The notes under the pieces were generated by a model that worked only from the letters and a program-made list of their open reading frames with translations, ran no database searches and was not told the origin of the DNA. A DNA stretch of 64,000 nt from Paraburkholderia fungorum (GTDB lineage Bacteria; Pseudomonadota; Gammaproteobacteria; Burkholderiales; Burkholderiaceae). This document shows positions 59,615 through 64,000 of this stretch, piece after piece. Every line of letters starts with the position of its first letter. Position 1 is the stretch's first letter. The DNA is taken from assembly GCF_003610895.1 (NCBI RefSeq), contig NZ_MCAS01000069.1, positions 124,001 through 188,000 of the forward strand. The letters are read 5' to 3'. The position numbers and the translations under genes were made by a program.

Positions 59615-60598
59615 ATGGATAACCTTGGCGACATCCGACTGTTCGTCGAAGCAGCACAGCAGGGCAGCCTCTCTGCCGCAGGTCGCAAGATGGGTCTGAC
59701 GCCGGCTGCCGCCAGCGCGCGCCTCGCCAAGCTCGAAGCCGGCCTGAAAGCACGCCTGTTCGAGCGCACCACCCGCCAGCTCAGGCTCACGGACGAGGGC
59801 CGGCTGTACCTGAACTGCTGCCGCCAGGCACTGCAATCGCTCGACGACGCCGAGGCCGCGCTGCAAGCCGGCCAGGGCGTGGTGCGCGGCAAAGTCCGCA
59901 TCTCGGCCACTTCAGACTTCGGCCGCAATCTGTTGATGCACTGGCTCGACGAGTTCAACGCGCTCTACCCGGAAGTCACGTTCGCGCTGACGCTGTCGGA
60001 CTCCCTGTCGAATCTGGTGCAGGAAGACATCGATCTGGCCATCCGCTTCGGCGTGCCGCCCGACAGCTCGCTGGTAGCCCGCAGGCTGGCGCCGAACCGG
60101 CGTGTGCTGTGCGCGTCGCCGGATTACATTGCGCGCAAGGGCGAGCCGAAAGACCCGCAGGATCTGGCGAATTTCGATTGCATCGTGCTCGGCACCGCGT
60201 CAGGCCCCGTCAACGAATGGCGCTTTACGCGCGGCGACGAAGTACAGACCTACACCGTGCCGTTCGAGACCTCCCGGGAAACCAACGACGGCGCCGTGGC
60301 CCGTGAATGGGCGCGGCGCGGCTACGGGATCGTCATCAAGTCGATGTGGGACGTGGAAGCGGACTTGCGGGGCGACTGCCTGAAAATCCTGCTGCCCGAA
60401 TGGCGCTATCCGGACGCGCCGCTGCACGCGCTCTACCACCGCAACCGTTTCATGGCGCCGCGCGTGCGGGTGCTGCTCGATTTCCTGAGCGAGCGCTTCG
60501 CGCAGGTGTCGCACGAACTGGAAGCCCTGCTGGGCTTGCCGCCGGAGCAGCCGCAGGGCATGGCCGCGGCAGAAATCGCAGCCGATGAAGGGCTATAA
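59615..60598 (+). CDS. LysR-family transcriptional regulator
   Basis: A 327-residue regulator beginning MDNLGDIRLFVEAAQQGSLS. HTH region AAGRKMGLTPAAASARLAKLE, then the effector domain from VVRGKVRISATSDFGRNLLM through a RFMAPRVRVLLDFLSERF end, characteristic of the CrgA/DmlR-like group. Divergent from the VOC/DHA1 operon with a palindrome between them, it likely controls that operon. Effector unknown. Confidence 0.9.
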   Translation: MDNLGDIRLFVEAAQQGSLSAAGRKMGLTPAAASARLAKLEAGLKARLFERTTRQLRLTDEGRLYLNCCRQALQSLDDAEAALQAGQGVVRGKVRISATSDFGRNLLMHWLDEFNALYPEVTFALTLSDSLSNLVQEDIDLAIRFGVPPDSSLVARRLAPNRRVLCASPDYIARKGEPKDPQDLANFDCIVLGTASGPVNEWRFTRGDEVQTYTVPFETSRETNDGAVAREWARRGYGIVIKSMWDVEADLRGDCLKILLPEWRYPDAPLHALYHRNRFMAPRVRVLLDFLSERFAQVSHELEALLGLPPEQPQGMAAAEIAADEGL

Positions 60599-60653
60599 TA
60601 TTGAGCTACGTTGCGAACGTGCATCATTGAACGTGGATCGAAACTGGCCCCCA

Positions 60654-60704
60654 GCGGGTTCCAGGCAGGCTTAAACGGGTTCAGGCGGACTCAAGCGGGC
60701 TCAA
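60654..60704. repeat. Degenerate 10-bp tandem repeats upstream of miaB
   Basis: Five units of about 9-11 bp with consensus GCGGGYTCAA (GCGGGTTCCAG, GCAGGCTTAAA, CGGGTTCAG, GCGGACTCAA, GCGGGCTCAA). They lie 100-150 bp before the miaB start, in its 5' region. Confidence 0.6.
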
Positions 60705-60805
60705 GCACCGCCCCGTGGCCCGTCCCGCACACTACCCGCACGTTCGACCCCTCTACACCTTTTAAACGACGCCCCCAGGTTAACCACTGCGACCGGCGAA
60801 AATCG

Positions 60806-62179
60806 ATGACCAAGAAAGTTTATGTAAAGACCTACGGCTGCCAGATGAACGAGTACGACTCCGACAAGATGGTCGACGTACTCGGCGCGGCCGAAGGCCT
60901 CGTCAAAACCGACACCCCGGAAGACGCGGACGTCATTCTCTTCAATACCTGCTCAGTGCGCGAAAAGGCGCAGGAGAAAGTCTTCTCCGAACTCGGCCGT
61001 GTGCGCGAGCTGAAAGAAGCGAACCCGAATCTGATCATCGGCGTGGGCGGCTGCGTGGCGAGTCAGGAAGGCGCGTCGATCGTGGCGCGCGCGCCGTATG
61101 TGGATCTGGTGTTCGGACCGCAAACGCTGCACCGTCTGCCGCAAATGATCGACAAGCGCCGCGAAAGCGGCCGCGCTCAGGTCGACATCTCGTTCCCTGA
61201 AATCGAAAAGTTCGATCACCTGCCACCGGCGCGCGTCGAAGGCGCGAGCGCGTTCGTGTCGATCATGGAAGGTTGCAGCAAGTACTGCAGCTACTGCGTC
61301 GTACCGTACACGCGCGGCGAAGAAGTGTCGCGTCCGCTGGACGACGTGCTGACCGAAATCGCCGGCCTCGCCGACCAGGGCGTGCGCGAAGTCACGCTGC
61401 TAGGCCAGAACGTGAATGCTTACCGTGCCGGCATCACGCTCGGCTCGTCGGAAATCGCCGACTTCGCCCAGTTGATCGAATATGTCGCGGATATTCCGGG
61501 CATCGAACGGATTCGCTATACCACGTCGCATCCGAAGGAATTCACGCAACGCCTGATCGACACCTACGCCAAGGTACCGAAGCTCGTCAGCCACTTGCAT
61601 CTGCCGGTGCAGCACGGCTCCGACCGCATCCTGATGGCGATGAAGCGCGGCTACACGGTGCTCGAGTACAAGTCGGTGATCCGCAAACTGCGCGCGATCC
61701 GCCCGGACCTGTCGTTGTCGACCGACATGATCGTCGGCTTCCCAGGCGAGACGGAAGAAGACTTCGACAAGATGATGGCGTTGATCCACGAGATGAAGTA
61801 CGACACCAGCTTCTCGTTCATCTACAGCCCGCGTCCCGGCACGCCGGCCGCGAATCTGCACGATGACACGCCGCACGAAGTTAAGCTCAAGCGTCTGTAC
61901 CATCTGCAGGCTACGATCGAAGAAAACGTGCAACGCATCAGCGACTCGATGGTCGGCAAGGTCGAGCGGATTCTGGTCGAGCGCCCGGCGCGCAAGGACC
62001 CGAACGAGCTCGCGGGCCGCACCGAGAACAACCGCGTGGTGAATTTCCCGGCGCCGATCGCCTCGCACGCGCGCCTGATCGGCCAGATGGTGGACGTGAA
62101 AATCGTTCATGCGTACCCCCATTCGCTGCGTGGCGAACTCGTGCTGGTGCACGACGAAGCACCTGCAACCACTCACTGA
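60806..62179 (+). CDS. miaB: tRNA-2-methylthio-N6-dimethylallyladenosine synthase
   Basis: Radical SAM methylthiotransferase that modifies A37 of tRNAs. The 457-residue product begins MTKKVYVKTYGCQMNEYDSD. The N-terminal domain has three cluster cysteines (YGCQMNEYDS, NTCSVREKA, GGCVASQ), the radical-SAM motif is CSKYCSYCVVPYTRGEE, and a C-terminal TRAM domain ends near LVLVHDE. The start at 60806 is followed by the canonical N-terminus. phoH and ybeY follow, as in many proteobacteria. Confidence 0.96.
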   Translation: MTKKVYVKTYGCQMNEYDSDKMVDVLGAAEGLVKTDTPEDADVILFNTCSVREKAQEKVFSELGRVRELKEANPNLIIGVGGCVASQEGASIVARAPYVDLVFGPQTLHRLPQMIDKRRESGRAQVDISFPEIEKFDHLPPARVEGASAFVSIMEGCSKYCSYCVVPYTRGEEVSRPLDDVLTEIAGLADQGVREVTLLGQNVNAYRAGITLGSSEIADFAQLIEYVADIPGIERIRYTTSHPKEFTQRLIDTYAKVPKLVSHLHLPVQHGSDRILMAMKRGYTVLEYKSVIRKLRAIRPDLSLSTDMIVGFPGETEEDFDKMMALIHEMKYDTSFSFIYSPRPGTPAANLHDDTPHEVKLKRLYHLQATIEENVQRISDSMVGKVERILVERPARKDPNELAGRTENNRVVNFPAPIASHARLIGQMVDVKIVHAYPHSLRGELVLVHDEAPATTH

Positions 62180-62225
62180 GCGACGCCACCCCGCGTCACG
62201 AACCCGACAGGATCGATCCTCCGCC

Positions 62226-63299
62226 TTGAAGACCACTCAGCAGCATCTGGAATTCACCGCACCGCGCGACGACAACGCGCGGCTCGCCAACCTCTGCGGA
62301 CCGCTCGACGAAAATCTGCGGCAGATCGAGCAGGCGCTCGACGTCACACTGCAACGCCGCGGCCACCGCATCACGATTCGCGGGCGCGGCGCGAAACTCG
62401 CGCTCACCGCGCTCGAAAACTTCTACAACAACGCGCGCGAGCCGCTGTCGGTCGACGACATCCAGCTCGCGCTCGTCGAAGTGCGGCACCCGGCGCGTCA
62501 TCGAGCGAACGGCAACGGTCATGGCGCGGAATCGGCCGACGGGCGCTTTCCTGGCAACCCGGATCATCCGTTCGACCAGCCGGCCGACAGCGGCGATGAA
62601 GACCTCGAAGAACTCGGCCCGAAGCTGTACACGCGGCGCGCCGATCTGCGCGGCCGCACGCCGATGCAACGCGAGTATCTGAAGCAGATCATTTCGCACG
62701 ACGTAACCTTCGGTGTCGGTCCGGCGGGTACCGGCAAGACTTATCTCGCGGTGGCCTGCGCGGTGGACGCGCTGGAGCGCGATCAGGTCAAACGCATTGT
62801 GCTGACGCGTCCGGCCGTCGAAGCGGGCGAACGTCTCGGCTTCCTGCCGGGCGATCTGGCGCAGAAGGTCGATCCGTATCTGCGTCCGCTGTACGACGCG
62901 CTGTACGACCTGCTCGGCTTCGACAAAACCGCCAAGATGTTCGAACGGCAGATGATCGAAATCGCACCGCTCGCCTACATGCGCGGCCGCACGCTGAATC
63001 ACGCGTTCATCATTCTCGACGAGGCGCAGAACACCACACCCGAACAGATGAAGATGTTCCTCACGCGGATCGGCTTCGGCTCGAAGGCGGTGGTCACCGG
63101 CGACACGACTCAGGTCGACCTGCCGCGCGGCGCGAAGAGCGGGCTGATCGAAGCGCAGCAGGTGCTGTCGGACGTGCGCGGTATTGCGCTCACGCGCTTC
63201 ACGAGTGCGGACGTGGTGCGCCATCCGCTGGTCGCGCGAATTGTGGAGGCGTACGATGCGCATTCGCAGAAAGCCGCCGATCCGGTGGTTTCACGCTGA
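62226..63299 (+). CDS. ybeZ: PhoH family ATPase (YbeZ)
   Basis: A 357-residue cytosolic ATPase. Walker A is FGVGPAGTGKTYLAVACAVD, followed by LTRPAVEAGERLGFLPGDLA, FIILDEAQNTTPEQMKMFLT and GDTTQVDLPRGAKSGL. An N-terminal region about 120 residues long precedes the PhoH domain. No ATG fits; the TTG at 62226 gives MKTTQQHLEFTAPRDDNARL, matching the family start, with AGGATCGATCCT just upstream. It works with YbeY in RNA and ribosome quality control. Confidence 0.93.
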   Translation: MKTTQQHLEFTAPRDDNARLANLCGPLDENLRQIEQALDVTLQRRGHRITIRGRGAKLALTALENFYNNAREPLSVDDIQLALVEVRHPARHRANGNGHGAESADGRFPGNPDHPFDQPADSGDEDLEELGPKLYTRRADLRGRTPMQREYLKQIISHDVTFGVGPAGTGKTYLAVACAVDALERDQVKRIVLTRPAVEAGERLGFLPGDLAQKVDPYLRPLYDALYDLLGFDKTAKMFERQMIEIAPLAYMRGRTLNHAFIILDEAQNTTPEQMKMFLTRIGFGSKAVVTGDTTQVDLPRGAKSGLIEAQQVLSDVRGIALTRFTSADVVRHPLVARIVEAYDAHSQKAADPVVSR

Positions 63300-63346
63300 T
63301 TTGCGGCGCTGATTTGCGGCGCTGCTTTGGCGCCGCTGATTTGCGC
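63294..63346. repeat. 13-bp tandem repeats after the phoH stop
   Basis: CGCTGATTTGCGG occurs twice in direct succession, then CGCTGCTTTGGCGC and CGCTGATTTGCGC. The first unit contains the phoH stop codon. Units are 13, 13, 14 and 13 bases. Confidence 0.85.
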
Positions 63347-63419
63347 CGAATACAAATACCTGGCGCCGAATTTCACTGAATACGCCACAGCAATCCAGGC
63401 AACACATAGTCAATACTGC

Positions 63420-63881
63420 ATGAGCCGCGCACCGAAACTGACGTTGAATCTGCAATTCCCCGCCGCCAAGGCCTGGCCGGAACACAAGGCGCTGCTGCCG
63501 CGCGCCACCGTGGCCGGCTGGATCAAGGCGGCGCTCTTCGCGGACGGGGAGCTGACCGTGCGTTTCGTCGACGCCGAAGAAGGCCGCACGCTCAACCGCA
63601 CCTATCGCGGCAAAGACTATTCGACCAACGTGCTGACCTTCGCGTACGCCGAATCGGAAGACGATCCGGTAACCGGCGACCTGATCCTGTGCTGCCCCGT
63701 GGTGGAGAAGGAAGCCGCCGAACAGGGCAAACCGCTGATCGCTCATTACGCGCATCTGCTGGTGCACGGCACCCTCCACGCGCAAGGCTACGACCACGAG
63801 GTCGAGGAAGAGGCCGAGGAGATGGAAGCGATCGAGACTGAAATCCTCGGCAAGCTCGGTTTCCCGGATCCTTATCAATAG
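63420..63881 (+). CDS. ybeY: Endoribonuclease YbeY
   Basis: A 153-residue zinc endoribonuclease in 16S rRNA maturation and ribosome quality control. The active-site motif HLLVHGTLHAQGYDHEVEEE holds the three metal histidines (HGxLHxxGYDH). RFVDAEEGRTLNRTYRGKDY and STNVLTFAYAESEDD are family segments. The ATG at 63420 is chosen over upstream frame extension that reads through repeats. It follows phoH after 120 bp. Confidence 0.95.
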   Translation: MSRAPKLTLNLQFPAAKAWPEHKALLPRATVAGWIKAALFADGELTVRFVDAEEGRTLNRTYRGKDYSTNVLTFAYAESEDDPVTGDLILCCPVVEKEAAEQGKPLIAHYAHLLVHGTLHAQGYDHEVEEEAEEMEAIETEILGKLGFPDPYQ

Positions 63882-63908
63882 CCTTTGCCATTACCGCTAA
63901 AAATTACC

Positions 63909-64000
63909 GTGAGCACGTCCTCCCCTGAAGCCGATCTGCGCAACACGCCCTGCCCGGACTATCCGCCCGCGCTAGGTGAATCGCGGCTGCTGACGGACGA
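63909..64000 (+). CDS. Partial gene, unknown (cut by right edge)
   Basis: A GTG at 63909 opens a frame MSTSSPEADLRNTPCPDYPP then ALGESRLLTD running off the window. It starts 28 bases after the ybeY stop. Too short to identify; it does not look like the corC N-terminus that often follows ybeY. Confidence 0.4.
   Translation, partial: MSTSSPEADLRNTPCPDYPPALGESRLLTD

Overview
This 64 kb window is chromosomal backbone DNA of a Burkholderiaceae betaproteobacterium, most likely Paraburkholderia or a close relative. The basis is high GC with strong third-position GC bias, the order recX-recA, sucCD, miaB-phoH-ybeY and ilvE/zinc-finger/waaF, and the character of the proteins. Both window edges cut genes. 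I saw no integrase, transposase, phage module, CRISPR array or rRNA. One tRNA gene (Met, CAT) is present.

Layout. 0-10 kb: phosphoglycerate kinase, an AzlCD amino-acid exporter, branched-chain aminotransferase, a small zinc-finger protein, LPS heptosyltransferase II, an NTF2-like protein, a YheT-type hydrolase with an unknown partner, an M48 BepA-like protease and moaC. 10-19 kb: a PglL/PilO-type O-oligosaccharyltransferase beside a type IV pilin, TerC, sucCD translationally coupled to a DUF2889 gene, and recA-recX with an SOS box. 19-31 kb: an OmpR/histidine-kinase pair beside an MHS transporter with a large soluble insert, tRNA-Met, and then a likely operon of an alkaline-phosphatase-fold/LamG lipoprotein, a small lipoprotein and a Tat-exported phospholipase C. 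LysR and MarR regulators and a 14-TM efflux pump follow. 31-44 kb: a galactonate cluster (FadR-type regulator, dgoD, dgoT), copCD, a c4-like diheme plus a triheme cytochrome c, hemolysin III, an RNA helicase, a PPOX-fold protein and a diiron desaturase-like protein. 44-56 kb: an MHS transporter, gamma-glutamyltransferase, and the glycerol regulon (glpR, glpD, glpK, glpF) with a TetR gene and small genes interposed. 56-64 kb: FMN-riboswitch-controlled ribB, an XRE-cupin regulator, a DHA1 transporter with a VOC gene and divergent LysR, and miaB-phoH-ybeY.

How the genes work together. Glycerol enters through GlpF, is phosphorylated by GlpK and oxidised by GlpD under GlpR; a consensus-like GlpR operator precedes glpD. 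Galactonate is imported by DgoT and dehydrated by DgoD under an adjacent regulator with an 18-bp perfect palindrome. The pilin and the oligosaccharyltransferase look like a substrate-enzyme pair. The phospholipase C cluster may be an exported phosphoester-scavenging unit.

The items most worth follow-up are the pilin/PglL pair (C-terminal serine, 40-residue leader), the lipoprotein/phospholipase operon with an altered phosphatase-fold metal site, a GlpF with a non-canonical second NPA motif, a cytochrome pair without its dehydrogenase, and several clean palindromic operators. I did not find a clearly new defence or mobile system; the window is mostly housekeeping.
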